This document shows, in pieces, positions 7,030-15,353 of a DNA stretch of 28,536 nucleotides. Position numbers and translations under genes: made by a program. The stretch comes from Allomeiothermus sp035760705 (lineage in GTDB: Bacteria > Deinococcota > Deinococci > Deinococcales > Thermaceae). Position 1 is the first letter of the stretch. Each line of letters begins with the position of its first letter. The DNA lies in contig DASTSL010000079.1 of NCBI GenBank assembly GCA_035760705.1, forward strand, positions 1 through 28,536, written 5' to 3'. The notes below the pieces were generated by a model. It was not told where the DNA came from. It worked only from the letters and a program-made list of their open reading frames with translations, and did not search any database.

Positions 7030-8006
7030 ATGTCGGAGCAACCGTCGGTCAAAACCAAGAATCTCCTGGGCCGCTTACCCAGCCTCACGGTTTTAGGCCC
7101 TTTTGTAGCCCTAATTTTGGCGATCATCTTCTTTAGCGTCCAATCGGATCGTTTTTTGAGCGGGCCGAACTTTTCCCTGATCTTGCAGCAGGTCATGGTG
7201 GTGGGGGTGCTGGCCATCGGCCAAACCCTGGTCATCCTCACCGGGGGCATTGACCTCTCGGTGGGGTTTGTGATGGCCTTGGGCACCATGGTCATGACCA
7301 AGTTCGCCGTCGAGCTGGGCCTGCCCCCTTTGCTGGCGGTCCTTTGCGGCGTGGCGGTGACCACCGCCTTTGGTCTCCTCAACGGCCTGCTCATCACCCG
7401 GATCAAGCTGCCGCCCTTTATCGTCACGCTGGGCACCATGAACATCGCTTTCGCCCTGACCCAGATCTACTCCAAAGCCCAGACCGTGACCGGGCTGCCC
7501 GACCTGCTCTTGTTCTGGGGCAACACCTTCAAGCTGGGCGGGACGGTGATCACCTATGGGGTGGTGCTGATGATCGTGCTGTACCTGCTGGTATGGTTCG
7601 TCCTGAGCGAGACCGCGCCGGGGCGGCACCTCTACGCGGTGGGCAACAACCCCGAAGCAGCCCGCTTGATGGGCATCCCCACCCGGCGGGTACTGTTGTT
7701 GACCTACACCATCGCGGGCTTCTTCTATGGCATCGCCGGGTGGCTTCTGGTCTCGCGCACCAGCGTGGGCGACCCCAACGCCGGGCAGACCGAGAACCTC
7801 GAGACCATCACTGCGGTGGTGCTGGGCGGCACCAGCCTCTTCGGCGGGCGTGGGATGGTGCTGGGAACTTTGTTGGGAGCCATCATCGTGGGGGTCTTCC
7901 GCAACGGCCTAACCCTGACCGGGGTCTCTTCGGTGTACCAGGTCTTGATCACCGGCATCCTGGTGATCCTGGCGGTGACCGCCGATCAGCTATCGAAAAG
8001 GAGGGG

Positions 8007-8010
<4 letters not shown>
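7030..8010 (+). CDS. frcC: Sugar ABC transporter permease, FrcC-type
   Basis: A 326-residue inner-membrane permease of the BPD_transp_2 (ribose/fructose/xylose) family with about eight to ten hydrophobic segments. Visible family marks are ILTGGIDLSVGFVMALG near the N-terminal third, LPPFIVTLGTMNIAF in the middle, and GNNPEAARLMGIPTRRV, the cytoplasmic coupling loop that meets the ATPase. The end VVLGGTSLFGGRGMVLGTLL is also typical. ATG 7030 is preferred to GTG 7024 because AAAGG lies 6 bases before it. The stop codon overlaps the ATG of the ATPase gene (ATGA), indicating translational coupling. Confidence 0.92.
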
Positions 8011-8870
<860 letters not shown>

Positions 8871-8928
8871 GCCGCTGGGTTGGCTGTGCCGTGCAAGGGC
8901 AGGATTTTTGCCGCACTGCCAAGGCAAA

Positions 8929-8952
8929 AGCCGGGCAGGTTATAGCCCGGCT
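8929..8952. terminator. Bidirectional terminator between frcA and phnE
   Basis: AGCCGGGC (8929-8936) and GCCCGGCT (8945-8952) form a perfect 8-bp stem with an 8-base loop between two convergent operons. On the minus strand the stem is followed by TTTTGCCTT, so it best fits termination of the phn operon; on the plus strand only CTTCGCTTCC follows. Confidence 0.65.
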
Positions 8953-9034
8953 CTTCGCTTCCCTACAAGGGGGACTCTTGCTGCCCACCTAAACGCGCCT
9001 CCGGCCAAGCCTTCGCGCTGGGGTTCCGCGCAGC

Positions 9035-10666
9035 CTAAACCAACCGGCTCCGCAGCCAGCTCGAGGCGAAGTCAATCAGGTTGACCACGATCACGATGGC
9101 GATTACCCCGATGATCATCTGGTCGTAGTTGCCCGCGTCCATAGCCCCCTTGATGAAGTAGCCGATCCCGCCCGCCCCCACCAGCCCCAGCACCACCGAG
9201 ACCCGGAAGTTGATCTCGAAGCGGTAGAGGGTGTAGGAGACAAAAAGCGGAAGCACCTGGGGCAAAATCGCCCAGCGCAGCACGTTGACCCCGGCGGTCC
9301 CGGTGGACTCGAGCGCCTCGATAGGTCCTCTGTCCACGTTCTCGATGGCCTCCGAGTAGAGCTTGCCCAGGTCGGCGATGGAGTGAATGGCCATCGCCAG
9401 CACCCCAGCAAAAGGCCCCAGACCCACCGCCGCCACGAAGATCAACGCCAAGATCAGGGTGTCTACCCCGCGGTCCACGTTGTAGAAGCCGCGCATGAAG
9501 GCGAATACCCCGCGCATGAAAGCGCTCCCTTGGGTGAGGTTGCGGGCCGCCAGGAAGCTCGAGGGGATGGCGAAGATCGCCGCCAGGAAGGTTCCCACCA
9601 GGGCGATTTCGATGGTCAGGGCCATCTCCGAGAGGACGCTTTGCAGCGGGAAGATGTTGGCGTCGGGGTTAGCCAGGTTGGGCGGCCAAGCTTTATCGAA
9701 AAACCCCACCAGGAAGGGCCAGCCCTTGACCAGCCGCTGGAGCTGGAACTCGGTGGCCTCGAAGGCGGGCAGCAGGATCGAGACCACCCCGGCGAAGATC
9801 ATCCCAGCCCGCAGGTCGCCCGCTTCTTGCAGGTTGGGACGGCGCAGCCCCATCAGGCCCGCCCCCAGCATCAGCCCGGCCAGCAAAAACAGCGCCAGCG
9901 CCCCATATTGGGTGCGGGCTGGTTGCAGGAGGCGATACCCGGCCTCGCTGGCCTCCTGGGGGATGCTCCCCTTGAGGTCCGCGAGCGAGGTGATGGGCTC
10001 GAGGGTGGGCTGCCCGATCTCCTTGAGGATGGCGTTCTTCTGCGGGATCGCGGCGTTATAGTCCTCCACCAGCTTGCGCTCGGTCTGGGGGCCGGTAGGC
10101 ATCAGCAGCTTGTAGTAGCCCGCCATCCGGGGCAAGTAGGTGTGCCCACCGCTGCTCGAGCTCAGCCAGGCGAAAGCCAGCATCCCCGCCAAAGCAGCCA
10201 CCGCGTAGATGGGCAGGCGGAGCCGGGGGCGGCTCTGGGCCAACAAAGCCACCGCCACGGCCAGCACCAGCGCGGCCAGGCCTTCCATCAGCCCGCTAAT
10301 AGGAGCCAGCCGGACCACCTGGGCGGGCTGGGCATACCAAACCAGGCCCCCCAGGGCGATGCCCCCGCCCCCGATGATCCCAGCCCAGGCCGCCCAGCTG
10401 CCGCCTCGCGCGGCCAGGTACAGGGTGGCCGCCGCCAGCACCGGGATCAGGATCAAGAGGGGGAAGGTCGGCACCAGGGCGAGGAGGGTGGGGTCTACGG
10501 TCTCGCGGCTCAGAAAACCCAAGGAGCGGCTGAAGGGGAAGGCCAAAAAGGCCACCAGGATCCCCAACGCCCCGCCGATCACCAAACGGCGCATCGAGCC
10601 TTTGGCGACCCCCGAGAGCGCCGCCAGCACCGCGCCGACCAGGAGGTAGAGCAGGATCGTGGTCAT
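9035..10666 (-). CDS. phnE: Phosphonate-type ABC permease (PhnE) with a large N-terminal membrane extension
   Basis: A 543-residue protein whose last 210 or so residues are a normal PhnE permease domain, including SVLSEMALTIEIALVGTFLA, NVDRGVDTLILALIFV and the ATPase-coupling loop EAIENVDRGPIEALESTGTA followed by ILPQVLPLF. Ordinary PhnE is about 260-290 residues. Here it is preceded by about 330 residues with around six further hydrophobic segments (near 1-22, 29-46, 67-87, 93-110, 124-143, 153-168), a hydrophilic stretch (about 170-255) and another membrane helix near 262-283. The frame is continuous, so this is a real long protein. It would take up phosphonate, phosphite or phosphate esters with PhnC and PhnD. 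The ATG has AAGGGGG upstream. No C-P lyase gene is in view. Confidence 0.88.
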   Translation of the reverse strand: MTTILLYLLVGAVLAALSGVAKGSMRRLVIGGALGILVAFLAFPFSRSLGFLSRETVDPTLLALVPTFPLLILIPVLAAATLYLAARGGSWAAWAGIIGGGGIALGGLVWYAQPAQVVRLAPISGLMEGLAALVLAVAVALLAQSRPRLRLPIYAVAALAGMLAFAWLSSSSGGHTYLPRMAGYYKLLMPTGPQTERKLVEDYNAAIPQKNAILKEIGQPTLEPITSLADLKGSIPQEASEAGYRLLQPARTQYGALALFLLAGLMLGAGLMGLRRPNLQEAGDLRAGMIFAGVVSILLPAFEATEFQLQRLVKGWPFLVGFFDKAWPPNLANPDANIFPLQSVLSEMALTIEIALVGTFLAAIFAIPSSFLAARNLTQGSAFMRGVFAFMRGFYNVDRGVDTLILALIFVAAVGLGPFAGVLAMAIHSIADLGKLYSEAIENVDRGPIEALESTGTAGVNVLRWAILPQVLPLFVSYTLYRFEINFRVSVVLGLVGAGGIGYFIKGAMDAGNYDQMIIGVIAIVIVVNLIDFASSWLRSRLV

Positions 10667-10780
10667 GGGAGCCCCCTTCCGGGGTGCGGATCGTTAAAAG
10701 CGGCGTACTTTCGCGGAGCAGAGGGAGAGGCTTGTTTCGGCGTCAGCCGTGGGGTGGCCTGCGGCGGGTGGAAAAAGCTT

Positions 10781-10857
10781 CTAGCCACGGGCCACGAGCT
10801 ACAAGCCACCAACCTTCCATAGCGTTTAGCCCCTAGCGTTGGGCGTTTGGCGTTCGG
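10781..10857. repeat. Degenerate heptanucleotide repeat tract in the phnC-phnE spacer
   Basis: Eleven consecutive 7-base units in one phase. The first four follow the pattern CNRGCYA (for example ctagcca, cgggcca, cgagcta) and the last five CGTTNGG or close (cgtttag, cgttggg, cgtttgg, cgttcgg). The tract ends just before the phnC stop codon. The spacer (10667-10859) has no gene. Confidence 0.65.
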
Positions 10858-10859
10858 TG

Positions 10860-11618
10860 TCACGCTAACATCTCCTTCCGCTCGTAGATCTCGTCCACCA
10901 GCTCGTCGGTGAGTTCTGCCGGGGTGCCGTCGAAGACCAATCGCCCGCGCCGGAAGGCGATGATGCGGCGGGCGTACTGGCGGGCCAGCTCGAGGGTGTG
11001 GATGTTGATCACCACCGTCACCCCGTCGGTGTCGTTGAACCGCCGCAGGGTGCGCATCACCTCTTCGGAGAGCACCGGATCTAAGTTGGCGGCGGGTTCG
11101 TCGGCTAGCATCAGGGTGGGCTCTTGGGCCATGGCCCGGGCGATGGCCACCCGCTGCATCTGCCCGCCCGAAAGCGAGTCCACTCGGGCGGTTTCCTTGG
11201 CGCTCAAGTCTACCCGGGCGATCTGCTGGCGGGCGATCTGGTAGTCGTGGTCGGTGTAGAGGCCCAGCAAGCCCCGCCAGGTCGGGAGGTAGCCGAGCCG
11301 TCCGTGCAACACGTTATCCAGCACCGAGAGCCGGGTGACCAGGTTGAACTGCTGGAAGATGAACCCCACGGTGCGGCGGTACTTTTGCAGCCCGCGCTTG
11401 GGGAGCTTGGTGATGTCGGTGCCATCCACCATCACCTGACCCTGGCTGGGAATCAAGAGGCCGTTGAGGGTGCGCAAGAAGGTGCTCTTCCCCGCCCCCG
11501 AACGCCCAATGATCGCCACGAAGTCGCCTTTGGGGATGGAGATGCTCACGTCCGCCAGGGCCTGAAAGGGTCCCCGGGCGGTCTGAAAGGTCTGCGAGAC
11601 GTTTTTGACCTCGATCAT
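10860..11618 (-). CDS. phnC: Phosphonate-type ABC transporter ATP-binding protein
   Basis: A 252-residue ATPase of the PhnC family. Walker A is GRSGAGKST (38-46), the Q-loop Gln is in FIFQQFNLV (about 89-90), the signature is LSGGQMQRVAIARA (149 onward), Walker B is LMLADEP (169-175), and the H-loop lies in NIHTLELARQYA, the place where PhnC has a similar His-x-x-x-x-Ala segment. The ATG at 11618 begins the conserved domain; an in-frame ATG ten codons upstream lies within the repeat tract and is unlikely. Little ribosome-binding sequence is visible. It couples ATP hydrolysis to the PhnE permease. It is separated from phnD by a repeat-and-hairpin element of about 140 bases. Confidence 0.9.
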   Translation of the reverse strand: MIEVKNVSQTFQTARGPFQALADVSISIPKGDFVAIIGRSGAGKSTFLRTLNGLLIPSQGQVMVDGTDITKLPKRGLQKYRRTVGFIFQQFNLVTRLSVLDNVLHGRLGYLPTWRGLLGLYTDHDYQIARQQIARVDLSAKETARVDSLSGGQMQRVAIARAMAQEPTLMLADEPAANLDPVLSEEVMRTLRRFNDTDGVTVVINIHTLELARQYARRIIAFRRGRLVFDGTPAELTDELVDEIYERKEMLA

Positions 11619-11630
11619 AGGAAACCCCGC

Positions 11631-11757
11631 CAACAGCCGATAGCTCATAGCCTATAGCTAAAACCCCTGAGTTCCCACTAGGCGGGGGGTGACGTGTCTC
11701 CAGAAGTCAGCCCCTGGGATTACCCAGGGGCGCTCCGCTATTCGCTATCGGCTATCA
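11631..11757. repeat. Composite element: inverted heptanucleotide arrays around a hairpin
   Basis: Left array 11631-11658 has units NNATAGC (cgatagc, tcatagc, ctatagc, with caacagc before). Right array 11730-11757 has units GCTATNN (gctattc, gctatcg, gctatca), the reverse complement of the left. A perfect 10-bp inverted repeat, AGCCGATAGC at 11635-11644 and its complement at 11744-11753, links them. It fills the phnD-phnC spacer. Confidence 0.65.
11710..11731 (-). terminator. Intercistronic hairpin after phnD
   Basis: GCCCCTGGG and CCCAGGGGC form a perfect 9-bp stem with a 4-base loop (ATTA), inside the inverted heptad element. It follows the binding-protein gene just as the hairpin does after frcB, and lacks a U-run, so it probably limits read-through or stabilises phnD mRNA. 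Confidence 0.6.
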
Positions 11758-11764
11758 GCAACTT

Positions 11765-12634
11765 TTACTGACCGGCCACCTTGCGGGCCTCCCGCACCAC
11801 GTCGTAGTCGGAGTCCTTGGCGGGGATCATGTAGTCGATGCGGTAGAGGTCCATGAGCAGTTTGCTGTTAGGGGTCTTGATGCGCTGGATGGCCGCGGCG
11901 ATACCCCGGGACAGGTTGGGGTACTTGGCGAGGAACTGCTTGGAGACGCTGAAGGTGTCGCCGGGGATGGGCTTGGAGTAGAAGATGGCGGTGAGCTGGG
12001 CGGCCTCCTCGGGCTTCAAGAACTGGGTCCAGGCCCCCGACTTGTTCTTGTCGTCGTTGGCGAAGGTCGCGGCGGCGTCCACCGACTTGTTGAGCACCGC
12101 CAGCACCGCCGAGTCGTGCTTGCCGGCGAAGACCTGCTTGGAGAAGAGCTTGTCGGGGTCGAGCTTGGCGCTCACCAACGCGGCGCGGGGGAAGACGTAG
12201 CCGGCGGCGGAGTTCTTATCCACCCAGGCGATGGTCTTACCCTCGAGCTGCTGCACGTTCTTGATACCGGAGTCCTTACGCACGATGATAGCCGACCAGT
12301 AGTAGGGGCTGGTGCCGCGCACGCTCTTCAGCATCACCTCGGCGCCCACGTCTTGGTGAGCGATCACGTAACCATCGGGGGGGAAGAAGGCGAAGTCTAG
12401 GTTCCCGCCGCGCATGGCCTCGATCAGACCACGGTACTCGGTGGGGATGAAGATTTCGACCTCGACGGTGCCCTTGAACTCCTTCTCGATGTAGTCCGCG
12501 ATGGCCTGGGCCGCCGGGCGGAGCTGGTCGGAGTTCTGGGTGGGGTTGAAGCCGATGCGCACCTTGACCGGGGTCTGGGCAAACGCTAGCGAAAGGCCGA
12601 GCACAGCCAACAACAGCAGTAGGTATCGTTTCAT
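11765..12634 (-). CDS. phnD: Phosphonate/phosphite-type ABC binding protein
   Basis: A 289-residue exported protein. The signal peptide ends LSLAFA before Gln20. The mature part starts VKVRIGFNPTQNSDQLRPAA, followed by IPTEYRGLIEAMRGGNLDFA and the GTSPYYWSAIIVRKDSG region, and later KTIAWVDKNSAAGYVFP, where Ser/Ala-Ser-Gly-Tyr residues bind the phospho group in the PhnD/PtxB/HtxB family. The ligand (phosphonate, phosphite, hypophosphite or phosphate ester) cannot be told from sequence alone. It is first in the operon, before PhnC and PhnE. The start is ATG 12634; there is no ribosome site and a TAGACT hexamer lies 10 bases upstream, so the mRNA may have a very short leader. Confidence 0.9.
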   Translation of the reverse strand: MKRYLLLLLAVLGLSLAFAQTPVKVRIGFNPTQNSDQLRPAAQAIADYIEKEFKGTVEVEIFIPTEYRGLIEAMRGGNLDFAFFPPDGYVIAHQDVGAEVMLKSVRGTSPYYWSAIIVRKDSGIKNVQQLEGKTIAWVDKNSAAGYVFPRAALVSAKLDPDKLFSKQVFAGKHDSAVLAVLNKSVDAAATFANDDKNKSGAWTQFLKPEEAAQLTAIFYSKPIPGDTFSVSKQFLAKYPNLSRGIAAAIQRIKTPNSKLLMDLYRIDYMIPAKDSDYDVVREARKVAGQ

Positions 12635-12644
12635 ACCGCATGTC

Positions 12645-12671
12645 AGTCTACCTCAGGCACCGGCAATGCAA
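12645..12671 (-). promoter_or_regulatory. Candidate phnD promoter
   Basis: On the minus strand TTGCAT (12666-12671) and TAGACT (12645-12650) are 15 bases apart, shorter than ideal, and the -10 is 10 bases before the phnD ATG. No Pho-box-like direct repeat was recognised. Confidence 0.4.
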
Positions 12672-12700
12672 CAGGGGGTATCGGGCGAAACGTTTCACGG

Positions 12701-13146
12701 GTGGGATGGACCAGAACCGATGCGGGGAATTGGCCCGCAAGCGGATTCGAGGGTCGGCCCGCCGGTCTCCCCCACCTGCCCGCCGAGGTAGTAGCCCATA
12801 TGAACTTCTGGCTGGAATGGGTGCTCGAGGTGATCGAGGGCCACCCCCCAGGCCAGTTCCCCACGCGGCAGAGGGCTGGCCGGAGATCAACCCGGAGGAG
12901 TGGGAGGCTCTGCGCGACCCCTTCCTGAAGAACCTCGAGACCGCCGCTGCCTTCGATGAACCGGTGCTCTCCGGGCCTTTGCTCGAGCACGGGTGGCTCG
13001 GCTGGGAGAAGCGCACCGTAGGCTCCGCGCTGGCCGACATAGCAGTGCACCAGGCCCACCACCTGGGTCAGCTCGTCACCTTGCGCCAACTCCTGGGAGC
13101 CTGGCCGGAGGAGGGCGGGCTCACCTGGCGAGCCCGCCCGAGGTAG
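12701..13146 (+). pseudogene. Frameshifted, N-truncated DinB-family gene
   Basis: The first frame reads LPHLPAEVVAHMNFWLEWVL and EVIEGHPPGQFP, then at a C-run (12859-12862) the family sequence continues one frame over as HAAEGWPEINPEEWEALRD and ends near 13146 with DIAVHQAHHLGQLVTLRQLL. Adding one C to the run of four would restore one frame. The two blocks carry the DinB metal-site signature (AHMNFW and HQAHHLGQ). No convincing start or N-terminal helix is found upstream of about 12760, so the gene is also truncated or decayed at the 5-prime end. DinB proteins are four-helix bundles, some of them thiol-dependent metalloenzymes. A sequencing indel could explain the shift but not the missing start. 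Confidence 0.75.
13113..13139 (+). terminator. GC-rich hairpin before ackA
   Basis: GGGCGGGCT (13113-13121) and AGCCCGCCC (13131-13139) form a perfect 9-bp stem with a 9-base loop, ending 17 bases before the ackA start. No U-run follows. It overlaps the end of the broken DinB gene and the -35 region of the putative ackA promoter. Confidence 0.5.
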
Positions 13147-13149
13147 ACT
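13144..13149 (+). promoter_or_regulatory. -10 element of ackA
   Basis: TAGACT lies exactly 7 bases before the ackA GTG start, with no ribosome-binding site between, which fits a leaderless transcript. No good -35 is visible. Confidence 0.5.
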
Positions 13150-13156
13150 CAAGCTC

Positions 13157-14338
13157 GTGGGGCTAACCTTGGTGCTCAACTCGGGCAGCTCGAGCCTGAA
13201 GTTCTCCCTGCTGGACCCCGAGACCCGGCGGCTTTATTTGAGCGGCCTGGCCGAAAAGCTGCTGGTGCCGACCCCCCAGATCACCTTCCGCAGCCGAGAT
13301 CACACGCGCACTGAAGCCCTGCCCGCCAAGGGTCACAAGCCAGCCATGCAGGCCATCCTGGCCGAACTCGAGGCCCAAGGTTTCAAGGAGCGGGTGGAGG
13401 CGGTGGGGCACCGGGTCGTCCACGGCGGGGAGCGCTTCAAAAGTTCCACCCGCATCACCCCCGAAGTCATCGCGGCCATCGAGGCCTGCGCCGCGCTGGC
13501 CCCGCTGCACAACCCGGCCAACCTGCTGGGGATCCGCCTGGCCCTGGCGCACTTCCCTCAGGTTCCCCAGGTGGCGGTGTTCGACACCGCCTTCCACCAG
13601 ACCCTGCCCGAATACGCCTACCGCTACGCCCTGCCCGGCGAACTCTACACCCGCTACGGGGTGCGGCGCTACGGATTCCACGGCACCAGCCACCAGTACG
13701 TGACCCGCCGGGCCGCCGAGCTTTTGGGGAGGCCGCTCGAGACCCTTGGCCTGATCAGCGCCCACCTGGGCAACGGCTGTAGCATCACCGCGGTGCGGCA
13801 GGGGCAGAGCGTGGACACCAGCATGGGCCTGACCCCGCTGGAGGGCCTGGTGATGGGCACCCGCTCGGGTGACTTAGACCCCAACATCCCCCAGTACCTC
13901 TCCGACACCCTGGGCCTCACCCTCGAGCAGATCACCGAGTTGCTCAACAAAAAGAGCGGCCTGCTAGGGCTTTCGGGCCTCTCCAATGACATGCGCGAAC
14001 TCGAGCAGGCTGCCGCCCAGGATCACGCCGGGGCCAAGCTGGCCCTCGAGGTCTTCTGCTACCGGCTGGCCAAGTACGTGGCGGCCATGAGCGTCCCGCT
14101 GGGCCGCATTGACGCCCTGATCTTCACCGGGGGAATCGGGGAGAACAGCGCCTGGGTGCGGCGGAAAACCCTAAAGTGGCTGGGGGGGCTGGGCTTCCAG
14201 GTGGACGAGGAGCGCAACCAGCAAGCCGTCCGGGGCCAGCCGGGGATCATCACCGCCGAGGGGAGCACCCTGGCGATGGTCGTGAACACCGACGAAGAAC
14301 TGATGATCGCCTGGGAGACCCGAGCGGTGCTGTCGTGA
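13157..14338 (+). CDS. ackA: Acetate kinase
   Basis: A 393-residue enzyme of normal length that makes acetate and ATP from acetyl phosphate and ADP, or the reverse, in the cytoplasm. Family motifs in order are LVLNSGSSSLKFSLL (N-terminal phosphate loop), GHRVVHGGERF, VAVFDTAFHQTLPEYAYRY, the catalytic YGFHGTSHQYV, ISAHLGNGCSI, MGLTPLEGLVMGTRSGDLDP and FTGGIGENSAWVR. All expected catalytic residues appear present. The start is GTG 13157, giving the standard N-terminus, with a -10-like TAGACT 7 bases upstream. The stop overlaps the start of the pseudouridine synthase gene (GTGA), and pta follows after that, so the acetate pathway genes are close but interrupted by an RNA-modification gene. Confidence 0.97.
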   Translation: MGLTLVLNSGSSSLKFSLLDPETRRLYLSGLAEKLLVPTPQITFRSRDHTRTEALPAKGHKPAMQAILAELEAQGFKERVEAVGHRVVHGGERFKSSTRITPEVIAAIEACAALAPLHNPANLLGIRLALAHFPQVPQVAVFDTAFHQTLPEYAYRYALPGELYTRYGVRRYGFHGTSHQYVTRRAAELLGRPLETLGLISAHLGNGCSITAVRQGQSVDTSMGLTPLEGLVMGTRSGDLDPNIPQYLSDTLGLTLEQITELLNKKSGLLGLSGLSNDMRELEQAAAQDHAGAKLALEVFCYRLAKYVAAMSVPLGRIDALIFTGGIGENSAWVRRKTLKWLGGLGFQVDEERNQQAVRGQPGIITAEGSTLAMVVNTDEELMIAWETRAVLS

Positions 14339-15231
14339 TCCTCAACCAAGGCTTCAGCTACCGCGAAAGGCTCGGTTCGAGCGCCGGGGGGCACACCGTC
14401 CTCTCCTACTTGGTAGCCCGCTACCCCCACTCCGACGCCCAGGTCTGGCGGCAGCGGCTGGTGAGGGGAGAGGTGTTGCTCGAGGGCGTAGTAGCCGATG
14501 GGAGCGAGCCGCTTCGGGTCGGGCAAACCCTTACCTGGAACCGCCCGCCCTGGCTTGAGCCCACCGTTCCCCTGAGTTACGACCAGATCTACCAGGACCA
14601 AGCGATCCTCGTGGTGAACAAACCCAGCGGCCTGCCCACCGTGCCTGCCGGGGGTTTTTTGCAAAACACCCTGCTCAGCCTGGTACGGCAGAAATTCCCC
14701 CCCGCAACACCCATACACCGTCTGGGCCGGGCCACTTCGGGACTGGTGCTGTTCGCGCTGAACCCGCAGGTGGCCTCGAGGCTCTGCACCCACTGGAGCC
14801 GGGTGGAAAAGGTCTACCGCGCCCTGGCTAGCGGGGTCGCGACTCGGGACGAATACGCCATCGCCACGCCCATCGGGCAGGCCGCACATCCCCGCTTGGG
14901 CCGGGTGTGGGCGGCGAGCCCGCAGGGAAAACCCTCCTTCAGCCGGGCCTGGGTGAAGGAGCGTCGCGCCGATTCAACGGTGTTCGCGGTGCAGATCCAG
15001 ACCGGTCGCCCCCACCAGATCCGCATCCACCTGGCCTCGATCGGGCATCCGCTGGTGGGCGACCCGCTCTACGCGGCGGGCGGCCAACCACTCCCCAAGC
15101 AGCCGGGCTTGCCGGGGGAGGGGGGCTATCTGCTACACGCCGAACGGCTCGCTTTCGAGCACCCAGATTCGGGGGAGTGGATGGAACTCGAGGCTCCCTT
15201 GCCCCAGGCCTGGAAAGCCAGCGGGCCATAG
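14335..15231 (+). CDS. RluA-family pseudouridine synthase with Gly at the catalytic Asp position
   Basis: A 298-residue protein of the RluA family, which isomerises uridine in rRNA or tRNA. An S4-like N-terminal part (about 1-70, with RQRLVRGEVLLEGVV) precedes the catalytic domain, which starts IYQDQAILVVNKPSGLPTVP (85-104). The motif that normally reads HRLDxxTSG is HRLGRATSGLVLFA (128 onward), so the catalytic Asp is Gly131 (codon 14725-14727). Other family marks remain: KVYRALASG, the tract IQTGRPHQIRIHLASIGHPL, and GDPLY. A subgroup of the family is known to me to carry Gly here, so it may be active by another mode, bind RNA only, or be inactive. The GTG start overlaps the ackA stop by 4 bases, indicating translational coupling. 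Confidence 0.85.
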   Translation: MILNQGFSYRERLGSSAGGHTVLSYLVARYPHSDAQVWRQRLVRGEVLLEGVVADGSEPLRVGQTLTWNRPPWLEPTVPLSYDQIYQDQAILVVNKPSGLPTVPAGGFLQNTLLSLVRQKFPPATPIHRLGRATSGLVLFALNPQVASRLCTHWSRVEKVYRALASGVATRDEYAIATPIGQAAHPRLGRVWAASPQGKPSFSRAWVKERRADSTVFAVQIQTGRPHQIRIHLASIGHPLVGDPLYAAGGQPLPKQPGLPGEGGYLLHAERLAFEHPDSGEWMELEAPLPQAWKASGP

Positions 15232-15264
15232 TCGCGTGCGGTTTGGATTTAACCCGTCCGCGAC
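15231..15264 (+). terminator. Hairpin after the pseudouridine synthase gene
   Basis: GTCGCG (15231-15236) pairs with CGCGAC (15259-15264), and a further CGG/CCG pair lies inside across a two-base mismatch. It begins at the stop codon. There is no U-run; it may end the ackA transcript or only pause it before pta. Confidence 0.4.
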
Positions 15265-15340
15265 ACCCCAGGGCCCTTCTCCTAGCGTCCTGCGAAATGA
15301 AGATGCGGGCGGGCGAATCCACCCCACGGGATCCGAGACG

Positions 15341-15346
15341 TACTCT
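15341..15346 (+). promoter_or_regulatory. -10 element of pta
   Basis: TACTCT lies 7 bases before the pta ATG with no ribosome site between, the same layout as ackA. No clear -35 is seen. Confidence 0.45.
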
Positions 15347-15353
15347 AGATAGC

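Noticed and set aside
7344..8006. Long frame running from inside the permease gene into frcA
   Set aside because: It is only the upstream in-frame extension of frcA within the permease coding region; the ATG at 8007 overlapping the permease stop is the natural start.
10781..10857. CRISPR array
   Set aside because: The repeat unit is 7 bases with no spacers of constant length and no cas gene nearby.
14907..15353. In-frame upstream extension of pta by about 150 residues
   Set aside because: The extension has no family sequence, overlaps the pseudouridine synthase in another frame, and the ATG at 15354 gives the normal Pta N-terminus.
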